A stretch of 64,000 nt of DNA from Holothuria scabra (lineage: Eukaryota; Echinodermata; Holothuroidea; Aspidochirotida; Holothuriidae): positions 42,690,879 to 42,754,878 of the forward strand of contig CM074187.1 in NCBI GenBank assembly GCA_037179385.1, read 5' to 3'. Made by a program: the position numbers and the translations under genes. Under the pieces are notes generated by a model. The model ran no database searches and had not been told where the DNA came from. It saw nothing but the letters and a program-made list of their open reading frames with translations. The number at the start of each line of letters is the position of its first letter. Position 1 is the stretch's first letter. Below are positions 37,801 through 48,300 of the stretch, in pieces.

Positions 37801-40800
37801 CTGACCGAAACGTTTTGACAGCATGCATGTAGCATGCATTGCGAATTAACGAAACACGGATGTTAAAACACACAGCGTCAACAGTTATTCGGCCTTCCAC
37901 GAGACAGTTGTCATATGCATGCAGCGGTGCAGTCAGAGAGCTTGAGAGGGCGTCATTATTTAACATAAAGAACGGTGAAAGAGGAGTCGAGAACCGATAA
38001 AACCATTTCAGGCAGGAGTAAACAACACAACAGAGCATAACGTATGGCTAAGTAGGCTACTCAGCACGAGTTCTTGAACGGGACTATGCATCGTCCACTT
38101 CATTTTACTCCACACTAGACTGTATACGGAGTAGGTCCTACCGTTAAGCGCAGTACACGGTCTTGTTCAAGGACTACTCAGCACTTGCTTCATTGTTGGC
38201 AAATATGCTTCAAAATAAAGCTAGTGACTGACTATTAGCATAGAAGGTCCGGATTTACTCCATCATTGGTTACTCTTCTATGATTTCTTTATGCGTCCAG
38301 CCAAGGAGCTGGGAGACAAGTGGTCCATCTTTGTACTATCAAGAAATAGGGTTGAGGGAGGGGCCAAAAAGAAACAACAGCCCCTCTTCCCGCCATGAAC
38401 AAATCCTAAAGTTCAAATAAAAACTGGGCTACTGTACTAACTGAAAAGACATCTCTAACACGCACTACAATTCTGCGTATTTGCAAGCAAATGCAGTTCT
38501 AGTTTTATCAGCTGTGATTGAAGTAACTCACAAGTTCACAACTACAACTGCATACTCTACTGCACTGTTCCATAGTGCTAGACAACACCACCTAGAAAAT
38601 GCCTTGCAGTTTTAACTGTGTTTTGTTCTTTTGCTTTGTCAATTCTTTTCACATCAATTGACAAGGAAAGCCACCCAGTAGGAGGTCCCATATTATTGCT
38701 TCAAATGTATCTCATACCTTTTGAAAATTTCTGTTATAATCCATGAATAAGTTTACCACAATCAGGTTAGCAATCCCTGAAGTGCTGTGTAGCCAATCTT
38801 TGTAAAACTGCTACTTTGTAAAGAGAGTTTAACTGAAGGATGTAAGGTGAGCCTTCACAAACAACTGTGCCTTTGTTGGCTTACAGTACACAGGTTGACC
38901 CATTTATGAATTAGGTCATGTTTGCGTAGTCCACCATCCGCTCTGAAACAGACCCACCTCAAATATAAATTCTCTGAAGAAAGTTCAAGTAGAGCATTAG
39001 TGTTTTCTCCCCTCAAAGGTAAGAACATCTCTATTTATGGCTGGTTCCTGTGGAGAGACACACATCTAAGTGTGGGAGTCTTGACCAAATACAGCATGCA
39101 AGCACGTTAGGTTCTAAAGTATTTGTACATGCTTGTTAAATAATTTATTCTGTGTGCTATGCTCAATTGGGTTTTTGTTCTTTGTTTCAGGCTTGTTGGA
39201 CCAGAGGCAAACTGTCATGTCCAAAATGTGGTGGAAGGCTTGGATCCTTTGACTTTACTGTACAGTCGAAATGTAGGTCAGGGCTTCATTTAATGCCATG
39301 TGTACATCTTGTCAGAAGTCGTGTGGATCGTTTCAACACTGTACTTCCAGTAGCCAAAGTGAAACCATTTCCCAAAGAGGAGACTCCTTCAATAAGTACA
39401 CCAGAAGAAATGATTTCAAACCCCAAAACCTTTTACTTGTTAGATAATAACTCAGACCAGAAGCAAAGAGGTCCTAGAGACTTCTGCAAAATGGATTCCA
39501 TTACAAATTCTCCTCTGTCGTCAGAGGACAGCTGTGGAAAGAGTTGTATTTCGTCGGAATGTGATCGTTCACAAGACAGTGTCAGTTTCACTGATCACTT
39601 AGGCAGATGTGTAAGCGGCAGGGAGAGCACAAATGAGGATCAGTGCTATAAACAGTCTTCTGTCAGTGAAGCAATCCTCTCTGAAATGCTTAACACTGAT
39701 GTGGAAGAAACTAGGAAAGGTTGCCTCCAGTCATTACAGAAAGGTAAGAATGGAAGACAGAATCAAGTGCAATACAACCATCATTCTTGCCTTTCAAGTC
39801 CTTTGCATTCCTCTGACACAAAGAAAGTGACAGATTCAAACTGTCTGGTTAGAGACCAGTACTTCCTTAATGATGTAGAGTCTCCCCTTGTAGATATAGC
39901 CTCAGATGATAGTTCCACCTATTCTGACACTTCAAGCCAAATACTTGAAACTGTGACCACCATGAATTCAGATGTGTGCACTTCCTCTAGCAGGAATGTA
40001 GAAATTGATAATTCCACAAGAACCACCGAAGAAGGACCATCTCCATCAATTTACCATGAAGATTCTGACAACTTTTTGAATGATTGGGATCTTTTGGAAG
40101 AATTGGACAACTTAAATTCATCGCTTATCTCACCAGCCTACCAAACAAAAGCTGAAATTAGGCGGGAAAGAAATCGTCGCAAGAAGGAAAGGCGGAAACT
40201 CTACAAAAGGGGAAACTGTTTGAGCCCTAATCTTGATCATGATATAAAGGTAAATGGTACAGTATAGTATAGATACGGCAGTGTGAGAGTGAGTCTGTGG
40301 AAATAGTATGAACATTTACTGTTTGTGTGAGGCCTGCCTGTTTCATTACAGTTACAGTACTGTACAATTACACATACAGTAGTACTGTAGTATTGGACTC
40401 ATTACCAGCAGTTGTTTTGTTATGTGCTGTGTTTTTATTTTGTTTATACCAAAAATCTTTATCCTAAATGTTAACGTATCAAAGTCGTAATTATGCTTTG
40501 CTTCATACATACTGATTCATAGTTGTGTATGTATGTCTGTCTACTGTATGAGTTTCAATAAACAGTACCTTAAGACAGATTCATTTATCTAACTGGCAGT
40601 TATTGCCAAGTCACTAAATGTGACTTCTGTGCCAACAGCCATACTAGTGCATTAGCTAAATGACTAGCCCCTTATGAAATGGTATGTTAGTGTGAGTGGC
40701 TCTGTACATGAAATATTACTGGAACCAGCCAAGAGCAGTGCAAACCCCTTTTGATTCAAATGTACAATATACTGTATTCTCTTACTTGCCGTCTCATGGA

Positions 40801-43800
40801 TATTTAATAGGCAAAGAAATTTTGAGGACATAGAAGCGAACAAACCAGATAAATTGTGCTTAAACAGAAGTCATCTGCAGTACAATGTTGCATATTAAAC
40901 AAAGCAGAAGAGAGTCATAGATAATATGCAAATGAAGTTATATTGTGCACCTGTGAACAGAATGTAAACATTGACTTGGCTGATAAGTCTTAAGTATTCA
41001 AATTCATTCTATCTACACTTGAAGCAAAACCTGTGGACCTGATTAAAGTTCTTCAATTAACATTCAGGACTGTTGATCCCTATGTACTTAGCAATATACA
41101 GTACAAAGAAGGAAGTACAACACTGTGCGGTGTACTAGACAGCATGTAAAATATTATTCATTCTTTTTTTCCCATACAGACTCCATTTAATAAACCCTGG
41201 GCAGATATGACTAATGATTCATTTCTTGTCTGGAAAGTCATGGTTGCTATTGTCTGGAGTGCTTGATAAATGACTATCACAGACAGGTTATGCTACTGTG
41301 TCCCTACAGCAGTATTCATAACAAACATTGCACTAAACCAATCAAGGCTTCATAAGAGATTGGGGGCTTGAACAATGCTTGAATGTTTCAACCTTAGGTT
41401 ACAATTATTGCAATGCACCACTGTGTTAGGTTACTCAAAATTAGTCAGACAACATTTATTTGTTTGGTTTAGACTAAGAAAAAGTCTACAGTTACAACAT
41501 CTGATATTGCGTTTAAGATGCTCCAACATAGCATTGAAAGAAAATAGCTCCAGTCATTTTTAAACCATTTGGTCTCAACAATTAACCCCAACAATAGCTT
41601 CATCTCCTCAAAATATTATGCACAAGGGGTGTTATGGAAGTTGCACCTTTTGAAGCCAGTGAGTCACAACTGGAAAAAAGGCCATGGCCTACTCGACTTG
41701 AACCAGTAGGTTGGAAACTGGGCTGTTAAACTCCGTCCACCTGACTAACTGCATCTTTTGAAATGTTAAAAGTTTGGGTGAACAAATTATTCTTCAGCAA
41801 CAAGCAACTAAATTTCTATCTGATTGAAGCTTATTTGGTGAGAAGAAGGCTACCATACTGCCTTATTTTTAATTATTTATCACTCTTTGCCAATAAATAT
41901 TGGTTTTAAAAGGATAAAATTTCCTTGTAAAACAAACGCAATATTTCCCTTTTAAGGGGAAGGGGGGGATTGCTAAGGATCAGAAGTTAGGATGAGACTA
42001 CTGCATACATATCTATGTAAAAGTACACTCAGGGACTCTTTAGTTTGGTGTACATTCTACATATACTTATCCCTATCCATTATTATTTCATATGTTTACT
42101 TTGCAACCGTAAGAATTTATGATGCGTGGAAAACAATCATACTACTAAAGCATAAAGGTACTCTTGATACTAAATTTACCTAATTTTATTTGGCTTGTCC
42201 CTGTTTCATTATTGTATGTTAAAGTCAACAGTGCCATAAAATGCATGCATTTATAACAATATTTATTTAGTATGTAATTTGAGTACTGCTTCTACAATAT
42301 GCTAATGTCATTAACAAACATGTTAATACATAATTACTTCAATTAGTATATCTCAGATACAGAATTTTATATCGGTGAAACTACTTGCCAGTTTTCAGTC
42401 TTCTCTGCGTCACCTTGATTGTCAAATGTTAAGTGGAAACTAAGTTGATGATTGTATATTAACTCAATTATATATTTCTTTATTCATGATCAATATTCTG
42501 TATAATAACATTATAATTACATTCAGTCATGTATAGTACCATGATGTGCTGAAAGTGCTTATATTGGAAATAGTTGCAAAATTTATCTTGACAGGTCATG
42601 ACATCATACATGCTTACAGTACTTAGATGAAATGTCTTCAAAATTTTCTGGTTCTGATGTTACAGATGTAAGGTTCTTTTCTTTTGTGTGTTTTATTATC
42701 AGGGTATCCCACCAGCAACTTTTGAAGAAGTTACAGGGCTCTCCCTTGGGGACAGGACAGTTCAAGAATACACTATTTGTGCTGTGTGCCTTGATTTATT
42801 TTACAATCCTAGAGCATGTACCCCTTGTGGACATTTGTTCTGTGAGCAGTGTCTAAGACAGTTAACTCGGTTCCACCCAACTTCAACTCCATGCCCACTC
42901 TGCAGGACTGTCATCCAGTGTACCATTCCACATGAGAGTAAGTAGTATCAGATCTCTTGGTTACATGAGATTTAATGACACATCAACAAGAATGTGTTAT
43001 ATATGTGTCAGTAAACCAGATATTAAGTTCAAGTTTAGATTTATTTTCAAGAATGGCTCAAGTTCAAGTTTGCTTTCTCTTCAGTCACCTCCTATGACAG
43101 ACTGGAAATACCATATTCCACAACCTCAGTCCACAGGGGGCCCAGATCTCTTAGAGTAGGTCATCAAATGATGTTATGAATTGCTTCACTGGGAATGACC
43201 AACTCTTAAATGAGGTCATGTCTTTGTATTGCTTATTGAAGACTGAGAAAAGATTAAGCATTTTCACTGTGTACTTTACAATTCATTTTTTAAGAATGGA
43301 AGTACCTGTTGTGTTGCCAAAATGCTGTAGGTAGTTTAAGGGCGGCCTCTGCTGATAGAATTATTAGTTTGCCAGACGGTAAGTACTGTATGGGTATTAA
43401 TGGTATACAATAGGGTGATAGGAGGTAGGTATTGTCCCTCACAGACTCCCAAACCAGGGAGTTTGGGGGATTCTGCTAGTAAATTAGAGTCCAATGAGGC
43501 TTTAATAAAGCAATATGAGCCCTGTCAGAACTTAAGAGTATAGCAATGTTAAATTACATTACACAAGACATCACAAGTTCAGACCTGTCAACTTGTTTTG
43601 ATCAGAATTAGAGAGCTAGATTTTAAATTTTGTAACCTCAAAAATAAGGAGAAGTGGAGAAAGACAAGTAGACAACTGCACACATAGAGAATAGGCAAGG
43701 GCCTTACAACTGGAGAGTACTGTTGCAGAGCATAAGAGTGGCCCAAATTGGGGAGTCTTCTGGTAAATCTGGGAGATTTGACAAGTTTGCAAGTGTTTCA

Positions 43801-46800
43801 TGTGAGAAAGCTTTTATTTAAAGATGATTTCAATTAGTATATTGTCCAGTGTCTTGAAGAATGAATTCAAGCTTTTATCAGAAGTGTCTATGATTTCTTT
43901 CGGACTGAAGATGGAGAAATTAGAACCAGTTCTCAGGAAAACTGGCATAAGTTTGGCGTTGCTTTAGATATTTGAAGGTTTCAGTTGTAAGTATTTCTTT
44001 CATGTTTCACTATACATGTGGTACATTACAAATCAGCAAAGCACTTGTATTTATTTAACATATCTTAAGCCCCAAAAAGTGGAGGGGGGCAGGCAGGGGT
44101 AAGGGTAGGAGCACACTTACTGATCCAATGTGACCGTTTTCAAATGAAAACACAACATGTAACTTTTATTTTAAATTTAAGCTGTTTACTCTGTACCAGC
44201 CATATCAGTGCTGCTTCAGTAAATGCATCTAATTTGAATTTTAAATTTTCTTAAGTTCTGTACAGTACCTGTATAGTCTGCACTGCTGTGCAATTTTCTA
44301 GGGTGCAGTTCTACTGAGTATTGATAAAAGGATTTTAATATTTTGGCTCACAAATGTCATAGAGAGCTGTAGCAGGACCCTACCATTGTTGGTTGTGACA
44401 CAATAACCTTTAAACAAAGTCAATTCATATCACCTGTCAACCCTAAACAGAGGTGAAGAAACAATACTATAGGTGTCAATATCCAAAGTATAATTGTAAA
44501 CATTGCCTGGATTGTTACTGTTACAGTTTATTTGAGGTGTTTCTATTCTGAACTGTTTTGGTTGAAATCTATCTTGGTGTTGCTTTATCCACCTTCAGTT
44601 TATGGACCTACACAGGAATTAACAAAGCAGAAATATGTAGGTCATGAAGTCTTACAACTGATTTGGCAGTCAAACTATGCCTATTTCCATTTCTTATTCT
44701 TCACTATTTACTGTACCAACAGGTCTGTTTGCATGATAAATTTTGGAAATATAGCAAGAAATGATAGAGCTGGAAGGGAAACCCTCTGTAGACAGCACTC
44801 CCAGTTTGCATATCCAAGAGAGAAAGGTGCTTTTCCCATTAAAGGTTCAATTATAGTATTTATGGATTTTTTAAGGAAGCTTTGGATGCATACCATATTT
44901 ACTCCAAGAAGTGCCTCAGGGGTGTGGAATTTTCATAAAGAGGGTGTTGATCATAGTCAAATTTACTGACAAGTAATTCTTACACTTAAATATCTAGGGC
45001 GGCCACAATAATTGTGATATTGTCTTGACACTTTTCCTCTGATGGTATTGAGGTCTTTCCCTGTTGTGATATCATGACACAATAAAAAAAGGACTAAACC
45101 TCTGTGCAAGCCCTTCTTTATTATCTGCTTCTTCAGCCAGTAACATGAAATGGCATTCATAAATACTTGTATTGATTTCCCGCATTCTGATCTGCTGAAA
45201 ACCATTTCAAATCGCATTCGAGACCAGTCTGGAATGGTTTTCAAGAAGTTAGGATATTTGCATTGAACATGATCACTATTCTTTCTGTGTACAATATTTT
45301 GTGCCCATGCTAGATTGCCATAGCAACATACCATATTCCTCCTGTAGTTTGCACAACACATATACTTTAATATCATTTAGAGCCAAGTACATGTTAGCAA
45401 GAATAAACAGTAAAACTGTGACACAAGCATATTCAGTGTCAAGTTTACACTTCTAGGCCATAGCCTCTGTAGTTTTCAGACATATTTTGATCACACTCCC
45501 ACTCTGTTTTTTAGGTCTAGGCCCAAGGCTAGAACTGCACTGCTGTGATTTGACTGACACTGTTAACATGTTAATCCACTCCTAAACTTAGAGGGGTCAA
45601 AGAAAATGTGATTTTTGCACTATAGCAATTACTAATAGTAATAGTTGGCTAGGGACAATATACACAGGTTGTAGCAGAGTGACAACACTGGGGTTACTAA
45701 TCCTGCTAACACTCAATAACAGCATAAACAGGGAAGCAACAGTAATGTTAGGCTAGCTAGCTACCACAGGTTAGCTTAGTATTAACATTAGTAATCATGA
45801 AGTTCAGTAGCCTTAGTAAGTGGCAATTCCCTGAGCAAGCCTAGTATATTTTAGGCCTACTGTAACTGTAACCCCTGTTGTAAAAGGCTAAAACACATTT
45901 AAAAATAGCTACAGTACCATCTCTAACAAAGAATTTATATCACTGTGTCCGACCCACATCAGCAATTTCTGCATGTCCATCCTGTTATGATCTGCTACAT
46001 GATGTGATAAATCACACAGCCCTGTCACATACTACTACAGTAACATTACTCTTACTGTATATATGTTATGTAATGTTAGCTCTTCGCACAAATGTAAGCA
46101 GAGATAACTAGAAGTTAGTGACTTCCCTTGACTTTTTGCTCAACCTTAACTCCAGATGATGCAATGGTGTGATCAGTGTTTCTGTTAAATAACAACATTT
46201 GCTTGTAAAATAGCTGATATAGTTCTGGAAAATGAAACAAATTAAAGCTGATACTGGGAGTATCAGGGATCAGTCGTGACATGCAGTTCAGAATGTTTGT
46301 CTTGCTTGCAAAGATTTAAGTTGAAGATATGTCACAATGGAGCTGAAAAATTGAGGAGAATTAAGACTTCTCTAAAATTTGACAAAAATTTTTAATTTTT
46401 GTAAGTTTTTTACCCATTTTTCTCTTGCATAGATTACTTGGTAGATGCATATGTTATGGTCAGAATAGGACCCCCACATTTGTGGTGTAGGTCAAATGTC
46501 ATCTGGGGTCACTGGAAGTCAAAGTGTGAATCTCTTGTGAAGGCCGCATCTCAAAATAGAGAACTTGGATAGATTTCATGTTTGGTATGTGCATGCATTA
46601 TGATCAGAAGAAGATGGATCCTGTCATTTGTGGTGGAGGTCAAATGTCTTCTGTGGATGCATTATGGTCAGAAGATGGTCCCTCTTGTTTCAGGTGGAGG
46701 TCAAAGGTCATCTGGGGTCACCAGGGGCCAAAGTCTGAAACTCATGTTTATACAAAATGTCAACATAGAAAACTTGGATAGATTTCATATTTAGTATGTG

Positions 46801-48300
46801 GATGTGTTATGGTCAGAAGCTAGATCCTGTTGTTTTTGGTGAAGGTCAAAGGTCATATGCAGTCACCAGTGGTCAAAGTCTGACAAACTTGTTAGCAGGA
46901 TATCTCAGATAGGAAACTTGGATAGAGTTTATATTTGGCATGTGGATGAATAATGGTCAGAAGATGGTTTTTGTTGTTTTTTGGTGGAGTTCAAAGGTCA
47001 TCTTGGGTCACCTGGGGGTCAAAGTCTGAAAATCTTGTTAATGCGATATCTTTAGAAAGCTATCTACCTGTCTCTCTACCTAATGGCTTTTATGGAGGTC
47101 AAAGCTCATCTGGTGTGACCGCTCTGGAGGTCAAAATAGGAATCAAAACCTTGTTAGGTGTTAAACACATCTTAATGTTGGAAACTTAAATATATTTCAC
47201 ATTTGGTATGTGGATGTAAATTATGGTGAGAAGGTGGTCGCTATTCTTGATAGTGGACTTCAAAGGCCATCTGAGATAAAAAAATTTTATGTTTAACATG
47301 CTATTTTACTGTAACATTTCAGTGAGGAGACATGGTACATGATGCCATTATTTGAAATTGAAAATTTATGTATCATCAAAACAATGCATTTTTGCATTCT
47401 GGTGCCTTTCTGTAAACACGAGGTAATACCAAGTTCTGAGGGGAATGTGAGACCAAGTGTATTGATTCACTTTCAACAAGCCTTTACAGTAGGTTTTCTT
47501 TGGAATAAATTTGTCATGAATTGATGAAAGATCTCAGTCAGAAAGAATGTGTTTAATCTCTATGTCTCAGAAAATTCTGTTGTTACATGCCAAGATTTGT
47601 AATCAACCATTCCAGTGTTACTATAAAAGTTAGCATTTTCATCACTTTGTATTGGTACATTCATGTAATGGTTTCAAAACATGATACCACCAGTGAGTTA
47701 CCCAATGCTATGTAATGATTGCTCATTATCTTGCCTTGCAGTCACTTTATCTCTGTCCATGTTGAATATACCTAAAGAACATGTGCTGCTCCCTCTGGTA
47801 ACCTCTTCAGTTTATGAAACATCTGCACTTGGTATCTGAGAGGATGTCATTTTTTGTTTATCTTTCTTACAGTTTGTTTATAATACTTGTGGCAAAGAAC
47901 AGGTGCAGTTTGAGGTTTCAACTATTCCAAATCTTACTGGTAGTATTATTTATTTGGTTTTATTCTTTCCCCAGGTCTCAATAATGCTCTAAGAAAACTC
48001 TTTCCTGTCCAGACAAAACAGAGAAGGGAGGCTCAAGGAAAAATCAAGCAAGTATACCCCCTGCCAAGAACAAGAGCTTTACCATCCGTCTGGCTCCCCC
48101 TCTTCAGTCAGCAGATTCTGAGTGGCAGAAATAGAAGGAGAGCTTTCTGGTCATTTCAACCAAATAGTACACTAGATTATCATGACTTTGGTAGACTTTG
48201 GGTTCAGACACTAAGATGGCGCTTCACAGTAGCAGGGTATGGTCTCCTAGCCCTTCTTTTGGTATGTGCTTGCTCAGTGCTGGTTATAAACTTTGTTTAA
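22665..48300 (+). CDS. RNF180: RNF180 (Rines) RING-type E3 ubiquitin ligase, four coding exons
   Basis: Coding parts 22665-22859, 39191-40249, 42703-42937 and 47975-48300 join in frame to 604 residues; human RNF180 is close to 590. In order: an N-terminal zinc-binding Rines motif of the type shared with DUSP12 (CxxC at 16-19, CxxC at 75-78, split by intron 1), a long Ser/Thr/acidic linker (~110-385), a basic stretch (387-405), a C3HC4 RING (444-485) and a tail anchor (~582-602) two residues from the end. In vertebrates Rines is a membrane-anchored E3 ligase; reported targets include ZIC2 and monoamine oxidase A. The RING and anchor support ligase activity at a membrane; substrates here are unknown. 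All splice sites are GT-AG. The start is chosen for its A at -3 and position 15 residues before the first CxxC. Confidence 0.95.
23725..24065 (+). repeat. GGTCA-repeat block 2
   Basis: A GT-rich start (23737-23783) leads into 'gtttacaccaggtctcaagata', 'cccatgttgga', 'cctgttgtttttgg', 'aagtcaaaggttatctgaggtcacc' pieces and a second unit with 'tggtatgctatgtgttatggtcagaagatggtcc'. It has the same architecture as the later blocks, with about two units, but lacks the perfect AGGTCAAAGGTCA word. Confidence 0.8.
26654..26716 (+). repeat. 63-bp direct repeat, left copy
   Basis: It matches 27491-27553 at 58 of 63 positions with no gap. Four of the five differences are transitions. It sits directly left of a 774-bp insert with different base composition. 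Confidence 0.9.
26717..27490. mobile_element. 774-bp insert of unknown class between 63-bp direct repeats
   Basis: The insert is richer in G and C and in long pyrimidine runs than its surroundings (for example 27119-27145, 27330-27360 and 27420-27432 on the + strand). On the minus strand it has open frames of 96 codons (27229-27519) and 76 codons (26728-26958), both rich in Lys, Arg and Glu, but neither has a motif I recognise. It may be a retroelement fragment (for example an ORF1 or leader region) or part of a local duplication. I cannot tell which. Confidence 0.5.
27491..27553 (+). repeat. 63-bp direct repeat, right copy
   Basis: The partner of 26654-26716, aligned without gaps, ending at the same 'tactgtactgtaaat' word. 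Confidence 0.9.
27768..28030. mobile_element. Diverged relative of the 16356 MITE
   Basis: Colinear words are shared with 16356-16670: 'ttggcacagccctttgattga', 'acacagcatg', 'ctgagagtgtt', 'ccttgaagcaata', 'ggagaattgga' and the end 'ggcctttaag'. The left inverted end is poorly preserved. Confidence 0.75.
30100..31040 (+). repeat. Diverged tandem repeat with ~329-bp period
   Basis: The segment from 30508 ('ggatgcttggttagtgatct', then gtgg) recurs at 30837, about 329 bp later, and the copies stay similar through 'gaaattctgcaaaatg' and 'ccacctcctac-aattg'. A more diverged third unit covers 30230-30500. The start near 30100 has an inverted 'agctcataccagcat / ctggtgtgagct' hairpin. The open frames here (30085-30509, 30842-31042) follow the repeat and are not genes. 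Confidence 0.8.
31260..31500 (+). repeat. GGTCA-repeat block 3, degraded
   Basis: It shows fragments of the family ('aaaagtcattttgtgtcacta', 'tttttggtggaggccagtgg', 'cttgttaacacaacatctca') in the usual order. About one and a half units survive. Confidence 0.65.
32065..32824 (+). repeat. GGTCA-repeat block 4, interrupted by a hAT-like insertion
   Basis: After a GT-rich start (32070-32110) come four to five units with 'atctcaag-taggaaac', 'ttatgatggtcc', 'tttttggtggaggtcaaagg' and 'ggggtcacc'. Perfect AGGTCAAAGGTCA words lie at 32349-32361, 32497-32509 and 32770-32782. The element's shared tail ('ctgtaacatttgagtg', then 'ggtacatgatgccattattt') is separated from it and resumes at 34906, so the intervening 2.1 kb was inserted later. 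Confidence 0.9.
32825..34905. mobile_element. 2.1-kb hAT-like transposon nested in GGTCA-repeat element
   Basis: The ends are inverted repeats of 21 bases with one mismatch: CAGTGTTTGCACC then (A/G)GGTACCC on the left (32825-32845), and its reverse complement on the right (34885-34905). Flanks attgctag (32813-32820) and attgccag (34906-34913) match at seven of eight positions, although the left copy is separated from the end by four bases. Two other copies of the host repeat (47287-47402, and 61051-61167 in reverse) show the site without the insert. CAGTG-type ends and an ~8-bp duplication suggest hAT. I recognise no transposase inside, so it is probably non-autonomous or decayed. Confidence 0.82.
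34350..34470 (+). repeat. Second copy of the 8236 repeat family
   Basis: It contains aacggccctttgccagaggg, matching 8322-8341 except at one base, with similar flanks ('agtttggtttt', 'gactttagaaaa'). It lies within the hAT-like element at 32825-34905, so the shared family may be part of that transposon or an older insertion in it. Confidence 0.75.
34906..35017 (+). repeat. GGTCA-repeat element tail, right of the hAT insertion
   Basis: About 110 bp with 'tggtacatgatgccattatt' and 'gcatttttgcattctggt' type words, shared with 47287-47402 and, reversed, with 61051-61167. In those copies it directly follows the GGTCA units. Confidence 0.88.
37237..37261. repeat. 25-nt near-perfect palindrome with 12-bp arms
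   Basis: The arms attattgtagtgcg and cgcactacaata face each other across a single C at 37249. It lies at the start of a CpG-containing stretch in intron 1. It could form a hairpin or bind a dimeric factor; its function is unknown. Confidence 0.7.
39191..40249 (+). CDS. RNF180: RNF180 coding exon 2 (residues 66-418)
   Basis: This large exon starts after the acceptor tttgtttcag and continues in phase 0 with [20 protein letters not shown] (residues 66-85), the second half of the Rines zinc motif, which closely matches the vertebrate WTVGKLNCPFCGARLGGF region. A further Cys pair and VHLVRSRVD follow. The long middle (~110-385) is rich in Ser, Asp, Glu and Thr, with no domain seen, and is probably disordered. 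The exon ends with a basic stretch ([18 protein letters not shown]), also conserved in position in vertebrates. The donor is aag|gtaaat. Confidence 0.95.
40250..42702 (+). other. RNF180: RNF180 intron 2 (2.45 kb)
   Basis: AT-rich DNA between the donor gtaaat and the acceptor ttttattatcag. No conserved coding segment or structured element is evident. Short frames at 41375 and 41992 are chance. Confidence 0.85.
42703..42937 (+). CDS. RNF180: RNF180 coding exon 3: RING finger (residues 419-497 start)
   Basis: It encodes a C3HC4 RING with spacing C-x2-C-x12-C-x-H-x2-C-x2-C-x13-C-x2-C (residues 444-485, nucleotides 42778-42903). All eight zinc ligands are present: CAVC, CGH, CEQC and CPLC. The RING recruits the E2 enzyme for ubiquitin transfer. 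The exon joins exon 2 in phase 0 and ends in phase 1 with a consensus donor, a|gtaagt; the split codon becomes Ser with exon 4. Confidence 0.97.
44532..44969 (+). other. Unidentified 145-codon open frame inside intron 3
   Basis: It is longer than most chance frames in this AT-rich DNA. The middle has a fairly ordinary amino-acid mix ([25 protein letters not shown]), but I recognise no domain. It converges with a minus-strand frame of 137 codons at 44963-45376. The pair could be remnants of an old transposon. There is no evidence for expression. Confidence 0.25.
44963..45376 (-). other. Unidentified 137-codon open frame, antisense in intron 3
   Basis: The predicted peptide has several Cys and Trp residues ([33 protein letters not shown]) and is not obviously low-complexity. 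I do not recognise it. It meets the + strand frame tail to tail. A degraded transposase or retroelement piece is possible. Confidence 0.25.
46430..47402 (+). repeat. GGTCA-repeat block 5 with tail
   Basis: About six units of the family. Perfect AGGTCAAAGGTCA words lie at 46698-46710 and 46843-46855, and near matches at 46487 and 46988. The unit is marked by 'gaaacttggatagattt', 'atgtggatgtgttatggtcagaa' and 'tttttggtggagg' pieces. The shared tail begins near 47287 and ends near 47402 with 'gcatttttgcattctggt'. Confidence 0.9.
47975..48300 (+). CDS. RNF180: RNF180 coding exon 4: C-terminal region and membrane anchor
   Basis: After the acceptor ttccccag, the split Ser codon is completed and [18 protein letters not shown] follows, matching the vertebrate ELNNATKTFF region. 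The last 23 residues contain a strongly hydrophobic stretch (about 582-602, [16 protein letters not shown]) that ends with Asn-Phe-Val and the TAA stop at 48298-48300. This is a tail anchor, as in vertebrate Rines, which would leave the RING in the cytosol. Confidence 0.95.

Larger units (their letters stand above)
22860..39190 (+). other. RNF180: RNF180 intron 1 (16.3 kb)
   Basis: The intron runs from the donor gtactg to the acceptor tttgtttcag. It is AT-rich, with frequent TACTGTA/TACAGTA words, GGTCA-repeat blocks, a nested hAT-like element, a 774-bp insert between direct repeats, a MITE relative and a 329-bp-period repeat, each listed separately. The remaining DNA has many short open frames on both strands but no recognisable protein. 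A CpG-containing part at about 37240-38200 lies near its 3' end and could hold an alternative promoter, though no direct evidence is seen. Confidence 0.85.
42938..47974 (+). other. RNF180: RNF180 intron 3 (5.0 kb)
   Basis: It runs from gtaagt to 'tattctttccccag'. It contains GGTCA-repeat block 5 near its 3' end and two unidentified open frames around 44532-45376. The rest is AT-rich without recognisable features. Confidence 0.85.

Noticed and set aside
39633..39830. Alternative-frame ORF inside RNF180 exon 2
   Set aside because: It is a shadow of the RNF180 reading frame, which matches the family over the whole exon.
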